64,000 bases of DNA, from assembly GCA_963728445.1 (NCBI GenBank), contig CAVSJO010000005.1:124001-188000 (forward strand), read 5' to 3'. Position 1 is the first letter of the stretch, and each line of letters opens with the position of its first letter. A program made the translations under genes and the position numbers. The DNA comes from CAVSJO01 sp963728445. Its GTDB lineage: Bacteria; Gemmatimonadota; Gemmatimonadetes; Longimicrobiales; RSA9. A model generated the notes under the pieces. That model saw only the letters and a program-made list of their open reading frames with translations. It was not told the DNA's origin and ran no database searches. This document shows, piece by piece, positions 18,660-26,518 of the stretch.

Positions 18660-19583
18660 GTGACCACGGAAATGAAGATCCAGGAAGCGCGAAGGCAGGA
18701 GCGGCCGGAAGGCCCGGCGCGGCTGCGCATCGCGGTACCGAACAAGGGGCGGCTCGCCAGGGGAGCCCTGGAGCTGCTGGAGCGGGCCGGGCTCGTCCCA
18801 TCGATGACGTCGGAGCGGGCCCTGCGGGCGGAGCTGGGCGAGGACTTCACCGCGCTCTTCCTGCGGGCCCGGGACATCCCCGAGCTCGTGGCCGACGGCG
18901 CTGCGGACGTGGGCATCACCGGGAGCGACCTGGTGGCGGAGTCGGGAAGGGAGCTGGCGTCGCTCCTGCCCCTCGGCTTCGGTGCGTGCCGGCTCGTGCT
19001 GGCGGGTCGGGAGGGCGAGGGGGAGTGGGCCGGAGCGACGGGCATTCCGGACGGCGTGCGGGTCGCCACGTCGTTCCCGCGCACCACGCGGCGGTGGTTC
19101 GAGGAGCGGGGAAGACGGGTCGAGATCGTGCCGGTCTCCGGCGCGGCGGAGCTGGCGCCGCACATCGGGGTCGCGGACCTCATCGCGGACCTCGTGAGCA
19201 CCGGGTCGACGCTGAAAGTGAACGGCCTACGGGAGCTCGAGACCCTGAGCGCCGTGGAGGCGGTTCTCGTGGCGGCGCCGTCCGCGGCGCGCGGCCCGGA
19301 GGCGTCACGGATCCGCGAGCTCGTGGCGGCCCTCGAGTCCGTGCTGCGGGCGGACGGCAAGCGCTACGTAATGGCGAACGTGCCCCGGAGTGCGCTACCG
19401 GCGCTGCGGGACGTGCTTCCCGGCCTGAACGGGCCGACCATCGTGGACGTGCTGAACGGGGGGGAGCACGTGGCAGCCCACGCGGTCGTCGACCGCTCGG
19501 ACGTCTACCGGACCATCGCGGCTCTCAAGGCACTCGGGGCGGAAGGAATCCTGGTCACCCGCATCGAGAGGCTGATGCCATGA
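18660..19583 (+). CDS. hisG: ATP phosphoribosyltransferase, long form
   Basis: First step of histidine synthesis, joining ATP and PRPP; feedback-inhibited by histidine. The catalytic part shows LRIAVPNKGRLARGA, VGITGSDLVAE, RVATSFPRTTRRWF and the PRPP loop DLVSTGSTLKVNGL. The C-terminal about 75 residues (KRYVMANVPRSALPAL, GAEGILVTRIERL) are the histidine-binding regulatory domain of the long form, so no HisZ is needed. GTG at 18660 is preferred because GGAGAGG lies just upstream; ATG at 18672, 18642 or 18591 are in-frame alternatives. About 307 residues. Its TGA overlaps the next ATG (ATGA). Transcription is controlled by the attenuator upstream. Confidence 0.95.
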   Translation: MTTEMKIQEARRQERPEGPARLRIAVPNKGRLARGALELLERAGLVPSMTSERALRAELGEDFTALFLRARDIPELVADGAADVGITGSDLVAESGRELASLLPLGFGACRLVLAGREGEGEWAGATGIPDGVRVATSFPRTTRRWFEERGRRVEIVPVSGAAELAPHIGVADLIADLVSTGSTLKVNGLRELETLSAVEAVLVAAPSAARGPEASRIRELVAALESVLRADGKRYVMANVPRSALPALRDVLPGLNGPTIVDVLNGGEHVAAHAVVDRSDVYRTIAALKALGAEGILVTRIERLMP

Positions 19584-21967
19584 TCCCGGTTCGACGCCTC
19601 GCCGACCTGGACTCCGCCGAGCTCGATCGTCTGCTGGTCCGCGGCCGCGCCGGTGACCCGGACGTCGGCCGCTCCGTCGCGGCCGACGTCGCGGCCGTGC
19701 GCTGCCGCGGGGACGCTGCGCTGCGGGAGCTCGCGCTGCGCTACGACGGTGTCGAGCTCGATGCCGTCGAGGTCCCGCCCGAGGCGGCGGGCGCCGCCCT
19801 GGCGTCGCTGGAGCCGGACCTCCGCGCCGCGCTGGAGAGCGCGGCGGAGGCGATCCGGTCCTTCCACGCCGCCCAGCGGCCCCGGCCGCTGACGTTCACG
19901 GCCGCGCCCGGTCTGACGCTGGGGCGGCGGCCGGACCCGTTGCGACGCGTGGGCGTCTACGCGCCCGGAGGACGCGCGGCATACCCGAGCAGCGTGCTCA
20001 TGGGCGCCGTCCCCGCCCGGGTGGCGGGCGTCGAGGAGGTCGTGGTCTGCTCCCCGCCCGGGCCGGACGGTCGCCCCTCGCCCCTGGTGCTGGCCGCGTG
20101 CGCCGTGGCGGGCGTCGACCGCGTATTCGCCCTGGGTGGAGCCGGCGCCGTCGCCGCGCTCGCCCTCGGCACGCAGACCGTGCCCCGCGTCGACCGTGTC
20201 GTCGGGCCGGGCAATGCCTACGTCGCGGAGGCGAAGCGCCAGCTCTCGGGAATCGTGGGAACCGACGCGCCGGCCGGCCCCTCGGAGCTGCTGGTGATCG
20301 GCGAAGACGGCGCCGACCCCGCCTGCGTCGCCCTCGAGATGCTCGCCCAGGCAGAGCACGATCCGGACGCGGCCTCGGTCCTCGTGACCCCCTCCGAGAC
20401 GCTCGCCGCGGCGGTGGCCGGGGAGCTGGGCCGGCGCTGGGCGCAGGAGCCCCGGGCCGACATCGTCCGGGCATCCCTCGACACGGCCGGCGGGCTGCTC
20501 GTCTCCGAGGACGTCGACGCGGCCGTCGCGTTCGCGGAGCGCTACGCACCCGAGCACCTGCTGCTGCTGGTCCGGGAGCCTCGCGCCGTGCTGGAGCGGG
20601 TGCGCTCCGCCGGGACCGTGTTCCTGGGGCCGACCACCTCCGTGGCGTTCGGCGACTACGCCACCGGGGCCAACCACGTGCTGCCGACGGGTGGCCTGGC
20701 GCGAGCCTGGTCCGGGCTGTCCCTCGACGATTTCGTGCGCTGGACGACCTGGCAGGAGGCGGACGCCGGGGCCGCAGTAGCGCTGGCCGGCGTCGTGGCC
20801 CCGCTGGCCGAGGCCGAGGGGCTGCCGGCGCACGCGGCAGCGGCGCGGCGCGCCGGCAGCCAGGGCGGGGCCCCGGGCGGCGGACCGGGCAGCCCCGCGC
20901 CGCGATCCGCGTACCGGAAGCTGAGGCCGTACGACCCGGCGCGCCCGCCTCTTCCCGTGGATCTGAGCGCGAACACGAACCTGTGGGGCGCGTGCCCTGC
21001 GGCGCTGGAGGCACTCCGGGGGATGGAGCCTACCGCGTATCCGACGCCGTACGCCGACGCGCTGAAGCAGGCGCTGGCCGAGGCGTGGGGACTGGACGTG
21101 TCGCAGGTGACGACGGGGTGCGGCTCCGATGACCTCATCGACTCGGCGCTGCGCGCGTTCTGCGAGCCGGGTGACGCGGTGGCGTTCCCGTGGCCGACGT
21201 TCGGGGTGGTGTCCGAGTTCGCGCGCATGAACGCGGCCCGGCCGGTGGCAGTGCCCGCGGACGCCGGCGGCGACGTGGGGCCTGCCGGGCTCGCGGCGCT
21301 CGCGGCGGCCGACGTCGCCTACGTCTGCCGCCCGAACAACCCCACGGGGACGATGCTGCCCCGGGAGACGGTCGTGGAGCTGCTCCGGAGGTCGCGGGGC
21401 CCGGTGCTCATCGACGAAGCGTACGGCGACTTCGCCGGCGAGACGCTGCTCGACGCGGCTCTGGCGTCGGGGCGCGGCGTCGTGCTCCGCACGTTCTCGA
21501 AGGCGTACGGCCTGGCGGGACTGCGGGTGGGCTACGCCGTCGGGCCGGCTCCGGTGATCCGGGCCATCGAGCTGTCCCGGGGCCCCTACAAGGTCGGCGC
21601 GGCGTCCGAGGCCGCGGCGGTGGCCGCCGTGCGGGACGGGCGCGCGTGGGCGGAGGACGTGATCCGTCGAACGGCGAGAAACCGGGACCGCCTCCAGGCG
21701 GAGCTGCGCCGTCGCGGGCTGAGGGTGGTGCCAGGGCGCGGTAACTTCGTGCTGTTCGGGCCCGGGAGTACTCCGCCCGCCGGATCGGACGGGGCGCGGC
21801 CGCCCGGCCCGTGGGCGGCGTCCGTGAAGGAAGCGCTCGCGGGGCGCGGCATCGGCGTCCGGGCGTTTCCGGAGCTGGCGGCGGTCGGCGACGCGATCCG
21901 CGTCACGGTCGGGCCGTGGGCGCTCATGGAGCGCTTCCTCGCGGCCCTGGACGCGGTGCTCCCGTGA
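19580..21967 (+). CDS. hisD-hisC: HisD-HisC fusion: histidinol dehydrogenase / histidinol-phosphate aminotransferase
   Basis: One uninterrupted 795-residue frame covering two enzymes. Residues 1 to about 422 are HisD, with Zn and catalytic residues in place: LAQAEHDPDA (Gln257, His260), APEHLLLL (Glu325, His326), FGDYATGANHVLPTGG (Asp, His) and AEGLPAHAAA (His). Residues about 423-443 are a Gly/Pro/Ser/Ala linker. Residues about 444-795 are the PLP enzyme HisC: SANTNLWG, CRPNNPTGTMLP, LIDEAYGDF and the Schiff-base Lys641 in TFSKAYGLAGLR. HisD does the last two steps and HisC the seventh, with the phosphatase step between them. Coupled to hisG by ATGA and to hisH by GTGA. Separate hisD and hisC genes are the usual state. 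Confidence 0.93.
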   Translation: MIPVRRLADLDSAELDRLLVRGRAGDPDVGRSVAADVAAVRCRGDAALRELALRYDGVELDAVEVPPEAAGAALASLEPDLRAALESAAEAIRSFHAAQRPRPLTFTAAPGLTLGRRPDPLRRVGVYAPGGRAAYPSSVLMGAVPARVAGVEEVVVCSPPGPDGRPSPLVLAACAVAGVDRVFALGGAGAVAALALGTQTVPRVDRVVGPGNAYVAEAKRQLSGIVGTDAPAGPSELLVIGEDGADPACVALEMLAQAEHDPDAASVLVTPSETLAAAVAGELGRRWAQEPRADIVRASLDTAGGLLVSEDVDAAVAFAERYAPEHLLLLVREPRAVLERVRSAGTVFLGPTTSVAFGDYATGANHVLPTGGLARAWSGLSLDDFVRWTTWQEADAGAAVALAGVVAPLAEAEGLPAHAAAARRAGSQGGAPGGGPGSPAPRSAYRKLRPYDPARPPLPVDLSANTNLWGACPAALEALRGMEPTAYPTPYADALKQALAEAWGLDVSQVTTGCGSDDLIDSALRAFCEPGDAVAFPWPTFGVVSEFARMNAARPVAVPADAGGDVGPAGLAALAAADVAYVCRPNNPTGTMLPRETVVELLRRSRGPVLIDEAYGDFAGETLLDAALASGRGVVLRTFSKAYGLAGLRVGYAVGPAPVIRAIELSRGPYKVGAASEAAAVAAVRDGRAWAEDVIRRTARNRDRLQAELRRRGLRVVPGRGNFVLFGPGSTPPAGSDGARPPGPWAASVKEALAGRGIGVRAFPELAAVGDAIRVTVGPWALMERFLAALDAVLP

Positions 21968-22557
21968 ACGTGCTCCTCTTCGGCTACGGCACAGGAAACC
22001 TCCACTCCCTCGCCAAGGCGCTGGAACGGTGCGGCGCGTCAGTCTCGGTCGGGACGGACCTGGAGGGCCGGGACGCCCTGGTCCTGCCGGGCGTCGGCGC
22101 GTTCGGCGCGGCGGCACGCCGACTCCAGCCCCACGGCGAGGCGGTGCGGACCGCCGCGGCGGCCGGGATGCCGGTCCTCGGCGTGTGTCTCGGGATGCAG
22201 CTGCTCCTCGAATCCAGCGAGGAAGGGGACGGAGAGGGGCTCGGGCTGATCCGCGGCGCGAGCCGACGGCTGCGGACTGCCCGCGTGCCGCACATGGGAT
22301 GGAACGAGGTCCTGCCGGCGGGCGACGATCCGCTCTTCGGCGGGGTCCCGGCCGGGTCGTACTTCTACTTCGCCCACAGCTACGCCGTCGATCCCGCCGA
22401 ACCGGCGGACGCGATCGCGTGGACGGAGCACGAGGGCGTCCGCCTGGCCGCGGCCGTGCGCCGGGGCAGGGTGACGGGAACGCAGTTCCACCCGGAGAAG
22501 AGCGGCGACGCAGGGCTGCGCGTGCTCCGGAACTTCGTCGACGGAGCACGGCCGTGA
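21964..22557 (+). CDS. hisH: Imidazole glycerol phosphate synthase, glutamine amidotransferase subunit
   Basis: Supplies ammonia from glutamine to HisF. 197 residues starting at a GTG that overlaps the hisD-hisC stop (GTGA). Class I amidotransferase triad is visible: Cys75 in GVCLGMQLLLE, and His/Glu in GTQFHPEKSGD near residue 180. The N-terminal GYGTGNLHSLAKALE and PGVGAFGAA are HisH signatures. It forms a complex with HisF, encoded four genes downstream. Its own TGA overlaps the hisA GTG. Confidence 0.95.
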   Translation: MNVLLFGYGTGNLHSLAKALERCGASVSVGTDLEGRDALVLPGVGAFGAAARRLQPHGEAVRTAAAAGMPVLGVCLGMQLLLESSEEGDGEGLGLIRGASRRLRTARVPHMGWNEVLPAGDDPLFGGVPAGSYFYFAHSYAVDPAEPADAIAWTEHEGVRLAAAVRRGRVTGTQFHPEKSGDAGLRVLRNFVDGARP

Positions 22558-23270
22558 AGGTCTTCGCGGCCGTGGACATCCGCGGCGGGGCGGCGGTCCA
22601 GCTCGTTGGGGGAGACCCCGCCCGGGAGCGGGTGCGGCAGTCGGACCCCGTGGCCGCGGCGCGGCGGTGGATCGCGGCGGGGTTCGAGCGGATCCACGTC
22701 GTCGATCTGGACGCGGCCCTCGGGCACGGTGCGAACGCGCGGGCGGTCGCGGACATCGCGGCCCTCGCGACGACGGAGTGCCAGGTGGGCGGCGGCGTGC
22801 GGAGCCAGACCTCCGTCCAGGCGCTCCTGGAGATCGGGGCCGATCGCGTGGTGGTGGGGACGCGCGCCGTGGAGGACCGGCCGTGGCTGGAAGACGCGGC
22901 GGCGCAGTGGCCGGGGCGCCTCGTCGTCGCCGCCGACGTCCGGGGCGGCCGCGTCGTGACGCACGGCTGGACGCAGAGCTCGGGGCGAACGGCTCGGGCC
23001 TTCGTCGCCGGACTGTCCGACGTGCCGCTCGGGGGCATCCTGGTCACGGACGTGGGCAGGGAAGGGCGGCAGGCGGGGGTGGACGCGGACCTGTTCCGCG
23101 AGCTGGCCGGGGCGGCAGGCCATCCGCTTCTGGCCGCGGGCGGAGTGGCGGGGCCCGAGGATCTGGAGGCTCTGGACGGCGCGGGCGTCGCCGGCGTCGT
23201 CCTCGGCATGGCGCTCTACACCGGCCGGCTCCGGCCGGCGGACGCACTGGCATGGGAGGAAACCGGATGA
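22554..23270 (+). CDS. hisA: Phosphoribosylformimino-5-aminoimidazole carboxamide ribotide isomerase
   Basis: A 238-residue (beta/alpha)8 barrel for the Amadori rearrangement of ProFAR. The general base Asp is in FAAVDIRGGAAVQL (Asp8). Phosphate-binding loops: QVGGGVRS near 80 and LLAAGGVAGPEDL near 190. The second catalytic Asp is in LVTDVGREGRQAG (about 165). The start is GTG, overlapping the hisH stop. TrpF-like dual activity (PriA) cannot be excluded from sequence. Confidence 0.94.
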   Translation: MKVFAAVDIRGGAAVQLVGGDPARERVRQSDPVAAARRWIAAGFERIHVVDLDAALGHGANARAVADIAALATTECQVGGGVRSQTSVQALLEIGADRVVVGTRAVEDRPWLEDAAAQWPGRLVVAADVRGGRVVTHGWTQSSGRTARAFVAGLSDVPLGGILVTDVGREGRQAGVDADLFRELAGAAGHPLLAAGGVAGPEDLEALDGAGVAGVVLGMALYTGRLRPADALAWEETG

Positions 23271-23818
23271 GCATGGCAAGCCGCGAGACGCGGGAGACGA
23301 AAGTCCGGGTGGAGGTGCGGTCCGGCTCGAGCGACGTGTCGACGGGCGAGCCCTTCCTCGACCACATGCTGACGACGCTCGGGCGGTACGCCGACCTCGG
23401 TCTTCGAGTGGACGCGCAGGGGGACCTGCGGCACCACCTCGTGGAGGACGTGGCAATCACCCTCGGGGCGGTGCTGGGCCGCGACACTCCCGCCACCTGT
23501 GCCCGGTACGGCGAGGCGACCATCCCCATGGACGAGGCGCTGGTCCAGGTCGCATTGGACGCGGGCGGACGGCCCCACTTCGAGGGGCGGCTGCCGAGCC
23601 GCCTGTACGAGCACTTCCTCCGCTCGCTGGCGATCAACGCGGGCTGGACGATCCACGTCCGGGTGCTGCGCGGTCGGGACCGCCACCACATGGTGGAGGC
23701 GGCGTTCAAGGCCCTCGGGCTCGCCGTGCGCCAGGCGCTCCGCGAGACCGGCGACGCGGTGTTCAGCACCAAGGGCGCCGTCCGCCTTCGCTGGGAAGGG
23801 GAGGACGATGCTGGCTAG
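23267..23818 (+). CDS. hisB: Imidazoleglycerol-phosphate dehydratase (monofunctional)
   Basis: A 183-residue enzyme, the usual size for a stand-alone HisB without the phosphatase domain. The two metal-binding His motifs are present: GDLRHHLVEDVAITLG and RGRDRHHMVEAAFKALG, plus EPFLDHMLTTLGRY. Start ATG follows GGGAGGA by six bases and overlaps the hisA stop. The histidinol-phosphate phosphatase activity, found as a fused HisB domain or a separate HisN/HisK elsewhere, is not encoded in this operon. Confidence 0.95.
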   Translation: MSMASRETRETKVRVEVRSGSSDVSTGEPFLDHMLTTLGRYADLGLRVDAQGDLRHHLVEDVAITLGAVLGRDTPATCARYGEATIPMDEALVQVALDAGGRPHFEGRLPSRLYEHFLRSLAINAGWTIHVRVLRGRDRHHMVEAAFKALGLAVRQALRETGDAVFSTKGAVRLRWEGEDDAG

Positions 23819-24623
23819 GAGAGTGGTCGTGTGCCTGGACGTCGACGCCGGGCGGGTCGTGAAAGGCGTTCGCTTCCGGTCGCTGCGGGACGTGGGCGAT
23901 CCCGTGGAGCTGGCGGTGCGCTACGAGGCGGAGGGCGCGGACGAGCTCGTCTTCCTCGACATCACGGCTTCCACCGAGGCACGTGGCACCCTGCTGGACG
24001 TGGTGCGTCGCACGGCGGAGCGGCTGTTCGTACCGCTCACCGTGGGCGGAGGCGTCGGGAGCGTGGCCGACGCGGACCGCGCGCTCCGGGCAGGGGCGGA
24101 CAAGGTGGCGATCAACACGGCGGCCGTGCTCCGACCCGTGGTGCTGTCCGAATGCGCCGATCGGTTCGGGGCGCAATGCGTGGTGGCGTCCATCGACGCC
24201 GCGGAGGACGCCGGCTGCCCGTCCGGCTACCGCGTCTTCGTGCGTGGCGGCCGGACGCCCACGGAACTGGACGCCGTGGAGTGGGCCAGCAGATGCGCCG
24301 ACGCGGGCGCGGGCGAGATCCTGCTCACGGCGATCCATCGGGACGGCGCGCGCGGCGGGTTCGACGTCCCGCTCACCCGGACCGTCGCCGAGGCGGTGTC
24401 CGTCCCGGTGATCGCCAGCGGCGGCGCGGGCGCGCCGTCCGATTTCACGGACGTCCTGTCCCGCGGCCGCGCCGACGCCGCGCTGGGCGCCGGCATCTTC
24501 CACGACCGGACCGTGGCCGTCGCCGACGTGAAGGACGCCCTCGCGGCAGCGGGCATCCCCGTGCGGCCGCGACGGGCGTCGAAGCGCGTCGTCGCGACGG
24601 CAGAGGACCTGGAGGCGGAATGA
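23808..24623 (+). CDS. hisF: Imidazole glycerol phosphate synthase, cyclase subunit
   Basis: A 271-residue barrel that makes imidazole glycerol phosphate and AICAR with ammonia from HisH. Asp11 is in VVCLDVDAGRVVKG and the second catalytic Asp is in VASIDAAEDAG (about 130). Phosphate loops are VGGGVGS and ASGGAGAPSDF. Overlaps the end of hisB by 11 bases and ends in an ATGA with hisIE. The C-terminal extension of about 15 basic and acidic residues after the last helix is slightly longer than in typical HisF. Confidence 0.95.
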   Translation: MLARRVVVCLDVDAGRVVKGVRFRSLRDVGDPVELAVRYEAEGADELVFLDITASTEARGTLLDVVRRTAERLFVPLTVGGGVGSVADADRALRAGADKVAINTAAVLRPVVLSECADRFGAQCVVASIDAAEDAGCPSGYRVFVRGGRTPTELDAVEWASRCADAGAGEILLTAIHRDGARGGFDVPLTRTVAEAVSVPVIASGGAGAPSDFTDVLSRGRADAALGAGIFHDRTVAVADVKDALAAAGIPVRPRRASKRVVATAEDLEAE

Positions 24624-25267
24624 GCCTGGACGTCGACGCCCTGGATTTCGGGAAGGGCCTGATCCCCGTCGTCGCGCAGCACGACCTCACGGGCGACGTG
24701 CTCATGGTCGGGTACGCCGATCGCGACGCGGTCGAGCGCACGCTCGCCACGGGCCTCCTCACCTTCCACTCCCGCTCCCGGGGGGTTCGTTGGACGAAGG
24801 GGGAGACCAGCGGCAACACGCTCGCCGTCCGATCTCTCCACGCGGACTGTGACGGCGACGCGATCCTCGCGCGCGTTCGCCCGCGCGGCCCGACGTGTCA
24901 CACCGGTGCGCGGAGCTGCTTCGACGCCCCTGCGGTGGGGGAGACGGCGTCGCAGGTCGCCGCCGCTGCGGAGCCGGACCCCGGCCCCCGGCCCGTGCTC
25001 GCCGCGCTGGCGGAACGCATCGCGGATCGCCGGGCCGCCCGTGCGGAGGAGAGCTACACGGCCCGGCTGCTGTCGGACCGCAACCTCCGGCTCAAGAAGC
25101 TGGGCGAAGAAGCCACGGAGCTGGCGGTGGCGTGCGCGGACGAGGATTCCTCGCGCGTCGCGGAAGAGACCGCCGACCTGTTCTACCACGCGCTGGTGGC
25201 GGCCCGGGCCGCCGGCGTGGATCTGGACGCCGTCCTCGAAGTCCTCGACGCCCGCAGGAGTCGGTGA
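24620..25267 (+). CDS. hisIE: Bifunctional phosphoribosyl-AMP cyclohydrolase / phosphoribosyl-ATP pyrophosphatase
   Basis: Steps two and three of the pathway in one 215-residue chain. The N-terminal HisI part has VLMVGYADRDAVERT, FHSRSRGVRWTKGETSGN and the metal-binding SLHADCDGDA and GPTCHTGARSCF. The C-terminal HisE part has SYTARLLSDRNLRLKKLGEE, ATELAVACADED and AEETADLFYHALV. A GGAGG-type site precedes the ATG, which overlaps the hisF stop. Last gene of the operon; the next gene is convergent with 28 bases between. Confidence 0.95.
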   Translation: MSLDVDALDFGKGLIPVVAQHDLTGDVLMVGYADRDAVERTLATGLLTFHSRSRGVRWTKGETSGNTLAVRSLHADCDGDAILARVRPRGPTCHTGARSCFDAPAVGETASQVAAAAEPDPGPRPVLAALAERIADRRAARAEESYTARLLSDRNLRLKKLGEEATELAVACADEDSSRVAEETADLFYHALVAARAAGVDLDAVLEVLDARRSR

Positions 25268-25295
25268 GCCCGCGCGGAGCGGCGAACGGATACCG

Positions 25296-26348
25296 TCAGC
25301 CCAATCGGACGGCCGGGAAGGCGGCGCCGAGGCCGAGTCCCAGCACGCAGAGCCAGCCGAAGGCGCGGTTGTGCACCAGGCAGAAACGGTGGTACCAGAG
25401 GGGCCAGCCGACGTAGCCCGCGGGGGGTTCGTCGGGCGTCGGCGTCGCCATGACACGGATCGCGCTCAGCGCCCGCGGCAGCGCGAGGGCCACGACGAGA
25501 ACGAAGGGCGTGAGCACAGCGGTCGCCACGCCGGCGAGGATGATGGCGTACATCGCAACGATCGCCGTCTGGTTCAGCCTCCGGGCCCACTTCTCACCGA
25601 GGAGCACGGGCAGCGTCCACTGGTTGTGACGCGTGTCGAACATGCGCTGGTCGATGTGCTTGCCGACCAGGATCGACATGACCCCGAGGCCGTACGGCAC
25701 GGACGCCACGAACGCCGACAGGGACGGCTCGCCCGTGATCATCCAGTAGCCGCCGCCGACCATGAGGGGCCCCCACACCACGAAGGCCGCCACCTCGCCC
25801 AGTCCGAGCTCCTTCAGCGCCCGCGGGGCCGCGTCGTAGGCCAGCAGCAGGCCGGCGCCGGCGGCGGTGAGCCATGCGGCGGCCCAGCCGCGGAGCACGA
25901 TGAACCAGATCCCGATGCCCACGGCGATGACCGTGAGGACCAGGATGCCGGTCACGAGCAGACGGGAGCTCACGGCGCCGGACAGCACGGGATGGACCGT
26001 GTAGCGGCGGCGGGGCGAGTCGTCCGTGTCGTGCCCTCTCCGCACGCCGAAGTAGTCGTTCGAGAGGTTGCTGATCATGTGCAGGACGAGGTAGCCGACG
26101 AGGATGAGGACGAACGGCAGGGCCTCGAAGCGGCGGGCGGTCAGGGCGAGGAGCCCGGCCAGCAGCGCCGCCTGGAAGGAGATCACGAGGATGACGCTGC
26201 GCGCCGAATAGAGGAACCGCGCGACGGGATCCAGCCGGCTCATGTCCTCGGCCGTGGGCGGGTAGAAGCCGGTGAAGGCCCGTGCCCATTCCCGCGGGCC
26301 GCGGCCGACCGTGCGGCCGACGTGCGTTTCGGTAGTCGTATCGCTCAT
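25296..26348 (-). CDS. UbiA-family prenyltransferase (MenA-like)
   Basis: A 350-residue polytopic membrane protein with about eight helices. The aspartate-rich motif that binds the prenyl diphosphate Mg is NLSNDYFGVRRGHDTDDS (about 105-122). The second conserved region is VGKHIDQRMFDTRHNQ (about 235-250). ATG at 26348 was chosen; an upstream extension of 48 residues lacks a ribosome site. MenA, UbiA and chlorophyll/heme prenyltransferases share these motifs, so the acceptor (naphthoate or another ring) is not decided. No other quinone genes are nearby. Confidence 0.85.
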   Translation of the reverse strand: MSDTTTETHVGRTVGRGPREWARAFTGFYPPTAEDMSRLDPVARFLYSARSVILVISFQAALLAGLLALTARRFEALPFVLILVGYLVLHMISNLSNDYFGVRRGHDTDDSPRRRYTVHPVLSGAVSSRLLVTGILVLTVIAVGIGIWFIVLRGWAAAWLTAAGAGLLLAYDAAPRALKELGLGEVAAFVVWGPLMVGGGYWMITGEPSLSAFVASVPYGLGVMSILVGKHIDQRMFDTRHNQWTLPVLLGEKWARRLNQTAIVAMYAIILAGVATAVLTPFVLVVALALPRALSAIRVMATPTPDEPPAGYVGWPLWYHRFCLVHNRAFGWLCVLGLGLGAAFPAVRLG

Positions 26349-26518
26349 GCGTCCCGTTCTGCTCGTTTGGATTGCTCGTTCGTCGCCCGGCGACAGCGGT
26401 AGCCGGTCCCCGACTCCCCCTGCAGGAATCACGCGCCCCCCTCCCCGTTGACGGAACGCCCGCACCTCCGCAGGTTGGCGCCGACCCCGCATACCCGCAC
26501 ACGAAGCTGGAGGTCGTG

